Assembly: GCA_964226685.1 (NCBI GenBank)
Contig: CAXQRU010000155.1
Span: 1 to 20,358 of the forward strand
DNA from: CAXQRU01 sp964226685
GTDB lineage: Bacteria; Pseudomonadota; Gammaproteobacteria; Pseudomonadales; Cellvibrionaceae
Reading direction: 5' to 3'
Length of the DNA stretch: 20,358 bases
Shown piece by piece: positions 15,047 through 20,358 of this stretch (position 1 is the stretch's first letter; every line of letters begins with the position of its first letter). The notes under the pieces are model-generated. The model saw only the letters and a list, made by a program, of their open reading frames with translations, was not told the DNA's origin and did no database searches. Made by a program: the position numbers and the translations under genes.

Positions 15047-16225
15047 TTACAGTTCTATGCGAAAGCCTAAACTGCCCGCAACGCTATCGTAATAGTCGTG
15101 TCCGGCTAGAGTTCTGACGTTGGCAAAGGCCTGCACGCCATTGGTTAGGACAAACACTACACCAGCATCAATGTGAAAGAAATTTCGATCAGGTGTAGTG
15201 GTTTGATAACTAAAGCGCTCGCTTAAAGTATCGCCCACAAAACTAACGAACACATCACGTTGGTCATCATCAAATTCGTGGAACCATTTGATGCCTAACT
15301 GGGGGACAACACTACCAAAACTGGTGCTGTAAGCCGCTGTGGTCGTAAGTCCTAATGTGCCTTGCAAAGAGGTGCGCTCATTGTCGTAGTAGGTTAACTC
15401 AAGGCCAGAATTACCTGTTTCTGAGTAGGTGTCATAGTCCGTTCTCTCCCAGCTCAAGCCCAGTTCAGGCATGAAGGTAAACTTTCCATGTTGATACTCT
15501 CGAGTGACCAACACACTCAAGCCGTATTGGTCTTGATCATAGTCTGATGAGGCAACGCCCTCTTGGTAGAAAAAACTGCCGCCGTTGAGGTTAAAACTAA
15601 TGCTTGCATTGCGATCTTGTTCTGTGGAGATGGAGTCCATGCCGGCGACCACTAAAATAGATGTTTTTTCTGAGGGTCTAAATGAGCCTAGTAAACGAAC
15701 GCCAATGCTGTCTTGATCGAGTGACCCACCTAGGTCAAAGTCTCCATCCTCCTGGCCGACGTTTACAGATAAACCAAACACGGTACGATCACTGGCGCGG
15801 TAACTGAGGCCAGCAATAAATAGACGTTTGTCAGAGTCGTAACCCTCTAAAAAGTCAGTATTATCTTGCTCGAATCGCTCGCCTTCAATGGTGAAAAATA
15901 GGTTCCAATCGCGAGCAATACTGACACCTTCGGTGGTGCCATTGTGAGCATCATCAACAAACTCGGTCATGGCAGATGGCGCTGCAATGGGTGTTGCTGA
16001 GTTGCCGCCGCCTGATGATGCCCCTGATCCTGCAGGCACTACGGCACCACAGATGGTATCTAAGGCGCCAGTAAAGCGTCCTGGAATATCATTACCAGCT
16101 CGTAATTCCTCACAGGGGAAGGGATCGGCTGAAAGTTGGGTGTTTACGGCATCTTGTAAGCTTTGCGCAAACGTACTGTTGGCGACCGCTAAACTTACTC
16201 CGGCCAGAAGAACTTTGTGTAACAT
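15047..16225 (-). CDS. Autotransporter-type beta-barrel protein without passenger
   Basis: A 392-residue exported protein. The ATG at 16225 is chosen: AAGGAC lies 7 bases upstream and it gives a good signal (MLHKVLLAGVSLAVANSTFA). A short Cys-containing segment (DPFPCEEL..LDTICGAVV) and a Gly/Ser linker lead into a barrel of about 280 residues with the autotransporter-like pattern (WNLFFTIEGERFEQDNTDFLEGYDSDKRLFIAGLSYRASDRTVFGLSVNV; LGIKWFHEF; VFANVRTL-like end). It ends GSLGFRIEL, with a terminal Leu instead of Phe. No passenger domain is present, so it resembles stand-alone autotransporter-barrel proteins of unknown role. Confidence 0.78.
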   Translation of the reverse strand: MLHKVLLAGVSLAVANSTFAQSLQDAVNTQLSADPFPCEELRAGNDIPGRFTGALDTICGAVVPAGSGASSGGGNSATPIAAPSAMTEFVDDAHNGTTEGVSIARDWNLFFTIEGERFEQDNTDFLEGYDSDKRLFIAGLSYRASDRTVFGLSVNVGQEDGDFDLGGSLDQDSIGVRLLGSFRPSEKTSILVVAGMDSISTEQDRNASISFNLNGGSFFYQEGVASSDYDQDQYGLSVLVTREYQHGKFTFMPELGLSWERTDYDTYSETGNSGLELTYYDNERTSLQGTLGLTTTAAYSTSFGSVVPQLGIKWFHEFDDDQRDVFVSFVGDTLSERFSYQTTTPDRNFFHIDAGVVFVLTNGVQAFANVRTLAGHDYYDSVAGSLGFRIEL

Positions 16226-16297
16226 ACTTATGTCCTTTAAGATAAAAAGCGGCATTGTACCTAATCATGACTCGCTTATCATCTATTTGGCCGTATT

Positions 16298-16708
16298 TCA
16301 ATTCAATAATTGCTCTTTTACTTGCTGGTATTGGTCAGTGAGCTTATCTAATGCTAAATCCAGTGCTTCAACTGGGCTTTCTTTAAACTCCTGATGCCAG
16401 TTTTGGAGTACGGATTTTTGTTGTTCCAATAACTCTAGCGCTTTTTTCTTTTGTTTCACCAGCTCTTCGCTCAAATTCTGAGTTTGTTGACTTAATTCGA
16501 CTTTTAGCTGTTCGATATCGCTATCAAGCTCAGCCAGTTGATCTTGAACTTTATCAACAATTTTTGAGGCTTCCTGTTTGCCATAAGTTTCTAGTTCTTC
16601 AGTAAATTCCTGCCATTTTTGAGAGATGGATTCAACTGAAGCTTCTTTTTCTGTAGCATCACAGCCAAACAATAATGCACAAATAGTGAGCATAGGAACT
16701 AATTTCAT
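16298..16708 (-). CDS. Coiled-coil lipoprotein of unknown function
   Basis: A 136-residue lipoprotein. The ATG at 16708 is chosen because AAGGAGA sits 5 bases upstream and the signal MKLVPMLTICALLFGC gives lipid Cys 16; an upstream ATG at 16774 has neither. The mature protein is almost entirely helical with heptad-like Leu/Gln/Lys/Glu spacing (about 40-115, for example DQLAELDSDIEQLKVELSQQTQNLSEELVKQKKKALELLEQQ). It was probably built as an elongated coiled coil tethered to a membrane. No homologous family is recognised. It shares its upstream region with the divergent degQ-like gene. Confidence 0.75.
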   Translation of the reverse strand: MKLVPMLTICALLFGCDATEKEASVESISQKWQEFTEELETYGKQEASKIVDKVQDQLAELDSDIEQLKVELSQQTQNLSEELVKQKKKALELLEQQKSVLQNWHQEFKESPVEALDLALDKLTDQYQQVKEQLLN

Positions 16709-16740
16709 GAAGTCTCCTTGGAATTGAAATATGAATTTAG

Positions 16741-16769
16741 GGAACATACATACCGAATATGGTGTCAAT
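16741..16769 (+). promoter_or_regulatory. Possible sigmaE/AlgU-type promoter of degQ
   Basis: GGAACAT (16741-16747), a 17-base spacer and TCAAT (16765-16769) resemble the extracytoplasmic-stress promoter pattern GAACTT-N16/17-TC(A/T)A. It lies about 92 bases upstream of the protease start. degP/mucD genes are classic sigmaE/AlgU targets, which raises the prior. The match is partial. Confidence 0.35.
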
Positions 16770-16780
16770 TGCACAGATTT

Positions 16781-16815
16781 CTATTAACCCTAATTTAAAT
16801 AGTTTGGGTTAATAG
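16781..16815. promoter_or_regulatory. 10-bp inverted repeat in the divergent protease/lipoprotein region
   Basis: CTATTAACCC (16781-16790) and GGGTTAATAG (16806-16815) are exact complements separated by a 15-base AT-only spacer with one G. The position between divergent genes suggests a two-site operator. No specific regulator is recognised. Confidence 0.5.
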
Positions 16816-16860
16816 CTTTACATAGTTACCAGACTAATTGTTAAAGAGAGGTTGTTGATT

Positions 16861-18201
16861 ATGAATAGGTCAATTAAGTGCATGATTTTATGTTGCTTAG
16901 TTTTAGTTGGGCAGGCATTCGCTCTGCCGCTGGTTGATTCCCAGGGTGAAAAGCTGCCGACCTTAGCGCCCATGCTTAAGCGAGTGAGTCCCGCCGTTGT
17001 TAATATTTCAACGTTCTCAACTCACGATATCAGCGAAAACCCATTATTAAATGATCCTTATTTTCGTCGGTTCTTCGAGGCTCCGCAGCGCCCGCAGCAC
17101 CCTCGACAACGCCAGCAGAGTGCTGGTTCAGGGGTGATAGTGAATGCTTCCAAGGGAATTATCATGACCAACTATCATGTTATCAAGGGTTCAGATGAAG
17201 TTCGTGTTTCGTTACAGGACGGTAGGAGTTATCAGGCAAAGGTCGTTGGTTCTGATCCTGAGCTTGATATTGCTGTGTTAAGTATTGAGGCCAAAGACCT
17301 AGTGGAAGTGGGCTTTGCTGATAACAGTTCTGTTGAAGTTGGGGATTTTGTGGTTGCTATCGGGAACCCCTTTGGTTTGGGGCAAACGGTGACCACAGGT
17401 GTGGTGAGTGCCCTGGAGCGAAGTGGGCTAGGCATAGAAGGCTATGAAAACTTTATTCAAACCGATGCCTCAATTAATCCGGGTAATTCAGGGGGTGCGC
17501 TGGTTAATTTGAGAGGCGAATTGGTGGGTATTAATACCGCTATTATCGCGCCAGCAGGAGGTAATGTCGGGATTGGCTTTGCGATACCAGCGGATATGGC
17601 TCAAGCTAGCATGGAGCAAATTTTAGACACCGGAGAGGTAAAACGTGGACAACTAGGGGTAGGCATCCAAAATATTACCTCCGATCTTAGAGAAGCGTTT
17701 GACCTTAAAAATGGCGAACAAGGGGTATTGGTAACGAATATTCTAGAAGGCTCAGCAGCCGAAAAGGCGGGGTTGTTGGCGGGCGATATCATTTTGGAGG
17801 TTGATGGTAAAAAAACTCGATCAACAGGACAGCTTCGTCATTTGATTGGCAGCCGAAAAATTAATGAGACAGTAAAACTCAAAGTTAGACGTAATACTGA
17901 AACATTGACTATTGCCGCCATGATAGGGGAGCCGCAAACCATCACGACAGCTAATTCGATTCATCCTAGGTTGGAGGGTGCGACTTTTGAAGCTAGCTCA
18001 AATGGTGTGCAGGTGACAGAGGTTAGCCCTAATTCTCCAGCAGCCTATAGTGGTTTGCGAGAGGGCGATATCATCATTTCAGCGAATAAACAGAAGGTGA
18101 GCGATCTTGAGACCTTTAAAAAAGCGGTTGGCTCAAGCCAATCGGCACTATTGCTGCAAATCAACCGAGGGGGTGGCGTGCTATTTATTGTGATTCGATA
18201 G
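16861..18201 (+). CDS. degQ: Do-family periplasmic serine protease (DegQ/MucD-like)
   Basis: A 446-residue HtrA protease/chaperone that degrades misfolded envelope proteins in the periplasm. Signal peptide about 1-21 (LVLVGQAFA). The trypsin-like domain has the catalytic triad H106 (TNYHVIKG), D136 (DPELDIAVL) and S210 (NPGNSGGALV). Two PDZ domains follow, about 262-350 (GVGIQNITSDL.. GVLVTNI.. SAAEKAGLLAGDIILEVDG) and 365-446 (NSPAAYSGLREGDIIISANKQKV), ending INRGGGVLFIVIR. The segment between the signal and the first strand is short (about 60-85) and the overall size matches DegQ or MucD better than DegP. The ATG at 16861 is preferred to a TTG at 16852, with AGAGG about 9 bases upstream. 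A sigmaE-like promoter is proposed. Which Do paralogue it is cannot be settled here. Confidence 0.93.
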   Translation: MNRSIKCMILCCLVLVGQAFALPLVDSQGEKLPTLAPMLKRVSPAVVNISTFSTHDISENPLLNDPYFRRFFEAPQRPQHPRQRQQSAGSGVIVNASKGIIMTNYHVIKGSDEVRVSLQDGRSYQAKVVGSDPELDIAVLSIEAKDLVEVGFADNSSVEVGDFVVAIGNPFGLGQTVTTGVVSALERSGLGIEGYENFIQTDASINPGNSGGALVNLRGELVGINTAIIAPAGGNVGIGFAIPADMAQASMEQILDTGEVKRGQLGVGIQNITSDLREAFDLKNGEQGVLVTNILEGSAAEKAGLLAGDIILEVDGKKTRSTGQLRHLIGSRKINETVKLKVRRNTETLTIAAMIGEPQTITTANSIHPRLEGATFEASSNGVQVTEVSPNSPAAYSGLREGDIIISANKQKVSDLETFKKAVGSSQSALLLQINRGGGVLFIVIR

Positions 18202-18209
18202 CGCGAGGC

Positions 18210-18238
18210 CAATATTGCGGCCTAAGGCCGCAATATTG
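18210..18238. terminator. 13-bp perfect hairpin between convergent genes
   Basis: CAATATTGCGGCC (18210-18222), loop TAA, GGCCGCAATATTG (18226-18238). It lies 8 bases after the protease stop and 4 bases from the stop of the opposing DUF3461 gene. It is a strong stem, though without a clear T-tract in either direction. A shared bidirectional terminator is the natural reading. Confidence 0.6.
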
Positions 18239-18242
18239 AAGA

Positions 18243-18626
18243 CTATAACTCTTTTAAATGCCTTTCAATTTCAGAGATTTTGTTGGCAACCACTTTCTCA
18301 AGATGACGTAGATCGGACAAAATCTTCTCTTTGGCATCTTTCTTAGTCTTATTGGTGTCTTTTAGTTGACCAGTGATTTGGTCAAGCTCTTGAGTCACCT
18401 TAGCCAGCATGGGGGAGGCTGAAGACAGATCTTTAAAGTCTCTTCCATCTCTCACCAATTTGTGCGATACCGGAAACTTGAACTTTTCGCTACGGTGAAA
18501 TAGCGCTCCCTTCTCTTTCAAGTAGTAGATCTTAAGAATATCTTGCTCAACCTCTGATCGAACAGAGTAGTATTCAATTCGGTCGATATTCTTAACGCCG
18601 ATGGATTCTAGTGCGGGGTAAGTCAT
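18243..18626 (-). CDS. yaeH: DUF3461 family protein (YaeH-like)
   Basis: A 127-residue cytoplasmic protein with no signal or membrane segment. It matches the E. coli YaeH/DUF3461 pattern throughout: an opening LESIGVKNIDRIEYYSVRSEVEQDILKIYYLKEKGALFHRSEKFKFP and a closing helical segment EKILSDLRHLEKVVANKISEIERHLKEL. The central part (ASPMLAKVTQELDQI) also aligns. The function of the family is not established. It is convergent with the protease gene and separated from it by a strong hairpin. Confidence 0.92.
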   Translation of the reverse strand: MTYPALESIGVKNIDRIEYYSVRSEVEQDILKIYYLKEKGALFHRSEKFKFPVSHKLVRDGRDFKDLSSASPMLAKVTQELDQITGQLKDTNKTKKDAKEKILSDLRHLEKVVANKISEIERHLKEL

Positions 18627-18671
18627 TGTAAAAGCCTATATAAAAAGGTAGAAAATAACACGTATTGGTAT

Positions 18672-18700
18672 TTGGCAAAAGCAATAACCGATATTATAGT
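18672..18700 (+). promoter_or_regulatory. Promoter of the FAH-family gene
   Basis: TTGGCA (18672-18677), a 17-base spacer and TATAGT (18695-18700) form a good sigma70-type promoter. The predicted start point is near 18707, immediately before the 18709-18727 dyad. Confidence 0.6.
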
Positions 18701-18708
18701 GTTTATTG

Positions 18709-18727
18709 CGTCATTAAAGTAATGACG
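18709..18727. promoter_or_regulatory. 19-bp operator-like dyad at the start point
   Basis: CGTCATTA (18709-18716), spacer AAG, TAATGACG (18720-18727): perfect 8-bp arms. Its placement at about +2 to +20 of the predicted promoter is typical for repressor operators. The cognate regulator is not in the window or not recognisable. Confidence 0.6.
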
Positions 18728-18770
18728 GATTTCAAGAATTCAAGTCAAATTTTTGGCTTAGGTGACAGTG

Positions 18771-19382
18771 ATGAATAAAATACAGTTGAATAATGGCCAG
18801 TGCTATGAGCCTTCTAAGATTATTTGTGTTGGTCGGAACTACCATCAGCACATCAAAGAGTTGAATAATGCGGTACCCGATCAGCCAGTGATCTTTTTAA
18901 AGCCCAATTCGTCGATCACTGATATTTTGGCCCATGAGCAATTACATTTTGAGGCGGAGTTGTGCTTTTTGATCCTTAATCAGCGTTTGGCTGCCGTTGG
19001 CCTGGGTTTGGATTTAACAAAGCGCGAGCTTCAACACCAGCTCAAAACTAAGGGTTTGCCTTGGGAACGATCCAAAGCGTTCGATGGTTCAGCCCTGTTT
19101 AGCCCTTTCATTGCGTTAGATCAGCTTGAAATTGAGGCGCTAAGTTTTACACTCCAGATTAATGGACAGCAAGCTCAGTTAGGCCGAGTAAAAGACATGA
19201 TATTTAAGCCAGAGTTTGTATTGGAGGATCTGCAAACGTTTATGTCTTTTGAAGACGGGGATGTGCTGATGACAGGAACCCCAGAAGGCGTTGGTTCGGT
19301 GGTTGCGGGAGCACAATTTGAGTTGAAACTGTATGAAAGTGATCAACTGTTGTTGAGTCATAGCTGGCAGGCACTGGCGTGA
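18771..19382 (+). CDS. Fumarylacetoacetate-hydrolase-family enzyme (FAHD1/YcgM-like)
   Basis: A 203-residue cytoplasmic enzyme. The FAH family hydrolyses or decarboxylates beta-keto acids; FAHD1-like members act as acylpyruvase/oxaloacetate decarboxylase. Visible motifs: ICVGRNYHQHIKEL (18-31), FLKPNSSI (42-49), metal ligands E61 and E63 (HFEAEL) and D81 (GLDLTKREL), GLPWERSKAFDGSALFSPF (95-113) and the closing MTGTPEGVG (167-175). The ATG at 18771 is chosen over a GTG at 18762, as AGG lies 8 bases upstream. It overlaps the next gene by a GTGA start/stop, giving translational coupling. Exact substrate cannot be assigned from sequence. Confidence 0.9.
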   Translation: MNKIQLNNGQCYEPSKIICVGRNYHQHIKELNNAVPDQPVIFLKPNSSITDILAHEQLHFEAELCFLILNQRLAAVGLGLDLTKRELQHQLKTKGLPWERSKAFDGSALFSPFIALDQLEIEALSFTLQINGQQAQLGRVKDMIFKPEFVLEDLQTFMSFEDGDVLMTGTPEGVGSVVAGAQFELKLYESDQLLLSHSWQALA

Positions 19383-19819
19383 GAGTGGTGAAATGGTTAT
19401 TTGGCTTGTGGTTAGTTTCAAATTCATTATTGGCAGCTGAGTTAGCTCCTTTTTCTACCGATGGCTGTAGCTCATTTCCCGATGGAAACTTTACCCACAA
19501 AACCCTTTGGCGAGAATGCTGTATTGCTCACGATTATGCCTACTGGAAAGGGGGTAGCTTTCAAGAGCGAGTTCGAGCGGATAGAGAGCTAAAAGAGTGT
19601 GTTGCTGGTTTGGGCGAGGATGAAATTGCTGTGATTATGTTAGTGGGAGTCCGAGTCGGGGGTTCCCCTAATTTTCCTACTGATTTTCGTTGGGGTTATG
19701 GCTGGCCTTATCCACGGCCTTACAAGTCACTGACTGAGGGCGAATTGAAACAAATCCAAGAGATGGAAAATTCAATTGATGAGCTAGGGGTTCTCAAAAC
19801 CAAACTTGAATCGAACTAA
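19379..19819 (+). CDS. Exported phospholipase-A2-like small protein
   Basis: A 146-residue protein with a signal peptide (GLWLVSNSLLAAE, about 1-21). The core DGCSSFPDG..WRECCIAHDYAYWKGG (29-59) has the CC-xx-HD arrangement of secretory phospholipase A2 (C47, C48, H51, D52). A further Asp (D68 in RADREL) and Cys 74 follow. The PLA2 motif normally continues with a Cys-Tyr; here it is Tyr-Ala-Tyr, so activity is uncertain. The start is a GTG overlapping the previous stop (GTGA at 19379-19382), with in-frame GTGs at codons 3 and 4 as alternatives. Its 3' end overlaps the opposing gene by 36 bases. Related small bacterial proteins are generally unannotated. It could bind lipid without hydrolysing it. 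Confidence 0.72.
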   Translation: MRVVKWLFGLWLVSNSLLAAELAPFSTDGCSSFPDGNFTHKTLWRECCIAHDYAYWKGGSFQERVRADRELKECVAGLGEDEIAVIMLVGVRVGGSPNFPTDFRWGYGWPYPRPYKSLTEGELKQIQEMENSIDELGVLKTKLESN

Positions 19820-20299
19820 TTTATCGTCTTGAAAATAATAATCGCCATAGTAAATTGGTAGGTTGTAGTTCTCCAGAATAAAATCATCTTCTTCTAATCG
19901 ATAATGAATGGAATTTTGGCTGGTTGAGTCTGGCTCCCCGAGGATATCAGTCACTTGTTTTCGATTAAGTCCAATTTCAATGCCTTTGTTCGTTACAAGA
20001 TTATTCTGTGAATAAAGTGGGTAATTATTTGTTTGAGAGTTAACTTCAATTTCGTTAATTGCATAAGCTTCGTCACCAGGATGCTGAGTCAACTGCAAGG
20101 TACCCTGTTTAATCGAAAAGCACCATGCTAGCATGATGTCACCACAATTAGTGCCCAAGGTTTTTAAATGATCCTGTCCGCTTTGGGTATTACCTAGCAG
20201 TAGATCACCCAAGGCCTTATCAAATGCTTTAGGTTCCTCAGATGCTGCGGCAACAATGGCATAAAAAGAAAAAAACAGACATGAAAAAAATTTAGTCAT
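19784..20299 (-). CDS. Exported protein with BamE/SmpA-like C-terminal domain
   Basis: A 171-residue protein starting at the ATG at 20299, with signal peptide MTKFFSCLFFSFYAIVAAAS. The N-terminal half has two cysteines (about 52 and 60) and no recognised family. The C-terminal 106-165 has GIEIGLNRKQVTDILGEPD followed by YRLEEDDF..YYFQDDKLVRFKF, the pattern of the SmpA/OmlA/BamE fold. It has no lipid Cys, so it is not BamE itself. A longer reading frame beginning MCSSDLL exists only because it reads into sequencing adapter and must be discarded. Real upstream sequence ends 4 bases before the start, so its promoter and ribosome site are missing. It is convergent with the preceding gene. Confidence 0.65.
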   Translation of the reverse strand: MTKFFSCLFFSFYAIVAAASEEPKAFDKALGDLLLGNTQSGQDHLKTLGTNCGDIMLAWCFSIKQGTLQLTQHPGDEAYAINEIEVNSQTNNYPLYSQNNLVTNKGIEIGLNRKQVTDILGEPDSTSQNSIHYRLEEDDFILENYNLPIYYGDYYFQDDKLVRFKFGFENP

Positions 20300-20303
20300 T
20301 AGC

Positions 20304-20358
20304 AGATCGGAAGAGCACACGTCTGAACTCCAGTCACGATCGTTAATCTCGTATGCCG
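20304..20358 (+). other. Illumina TruSeq adapter with 8-base index (contamination)
   Basis: From 20304 the sequence is the TruSeq read adapter (beginning AGATCGGAAGAGCACACGTC, through CAGTCAC at 20337). An 8-base index GATCGTTA follows (20338-20345), then the P7 continuation ATCTCGTATGCCG (20346-20358). It is synthetic, not genomic, and shows that untrimmed adapter read-through ended the contig. Confidence 0.98.

Noticed and set aside
19784..20320. A longer 178-residue version of the last gene starting MCSSDLL
   Set aside because: Its first seven codons cover 20300-20320 and run into adapter sequence; the ATG at 20299 gives a normal signal peptide.

Overview
The window reads as a contig of a marine-type gammaproteobacterium. 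Fur is of the Pseudomonas type, gcvT and gcvH are adjacent, there is a DUF3461 (YaeH-like) gene and a DegQ/MucD-like protease, and most products are exported to a Gram-negative envelope. A Cellvibrionales-like or related marine lineage is a reasonable guess from gene content, not a demonstration. Both ends are technical or repetitive. The left edge is the end of an insertion sequence with the first 16 codons of a transposase. The right edge (20304-20358) is Illumina TruSeq adapter with an 8-base index, not genomic DNA.

Layout. (1) 1-128: IS end on the minus strand. (2) 161-652: fur, with a good sigma70-type promoter and an overlapping Fur box. (3) 672-3942, minus strand: a tightly packed five-gene envelope cluster of an SH3b/beta-barrel protein, a second beta-barrel, a TlpA-like thioredoxin, a DUF4266 lipoprotein with a Gly/Cys tail and a DUF3570 outer-membrane protein. 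(4) 4049-12194: the most unusual block. A large di-heme TolB/HzsA-like lipoprotein on the minus strand is divergent from a three-gene plus-strand operon: a DUF1592/DUF1588-like mono-heme protein, a di-heme LamG lipoprotein and a Tat-exported DUF1501-like protein. (5) 12168-12887: an unknown exported protein that converges on and overlaps this operon. (6) 12972-14463: gcvT-gcvH of the glycine cleavage system, without gcvP. (7) 14487-16708, minus strand: a small beta-barrel, an autotransporter-type barrel lacking a passenger, and a coiled-coil lipoprotein. (8) 16861-18201: a Do-family periplasmic protease. (9) 18243-18626: DUF3461. (10) 18771-19819: a fumarylacetoacetate-hydrolase-family enzyme translationally coupled to an exported phospholipase-A2-like protein. 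(11) 19784-20299: an exported protein with a BamE/SmpA-like C-terminal domain.

How it fits together. Regions 3 and 4 cover about 11.5 kb and encode nine envelope proteins: at least five CxxCH haem sites, one thioredoxin, lipoproteins and barrels. The simplest reading is a periplasmic/outer-membrane redox module of unknown substrate. Individual domains resemble families best known from planctomycete-type cytochromes and the hydrazine synthase alpha subunit, but nothing else supports anammox chemistry. This module is the best candidate for an undescribed system. The remaining regions look like ordinary chromosomal housekeeping and envelope maintenance. The intergenic spaces hold several clean dyads and hairpins, listed individually. 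I saw no tRNA, rRNA or CRISPR array. No gene-free stretch exceeds 300 bases.
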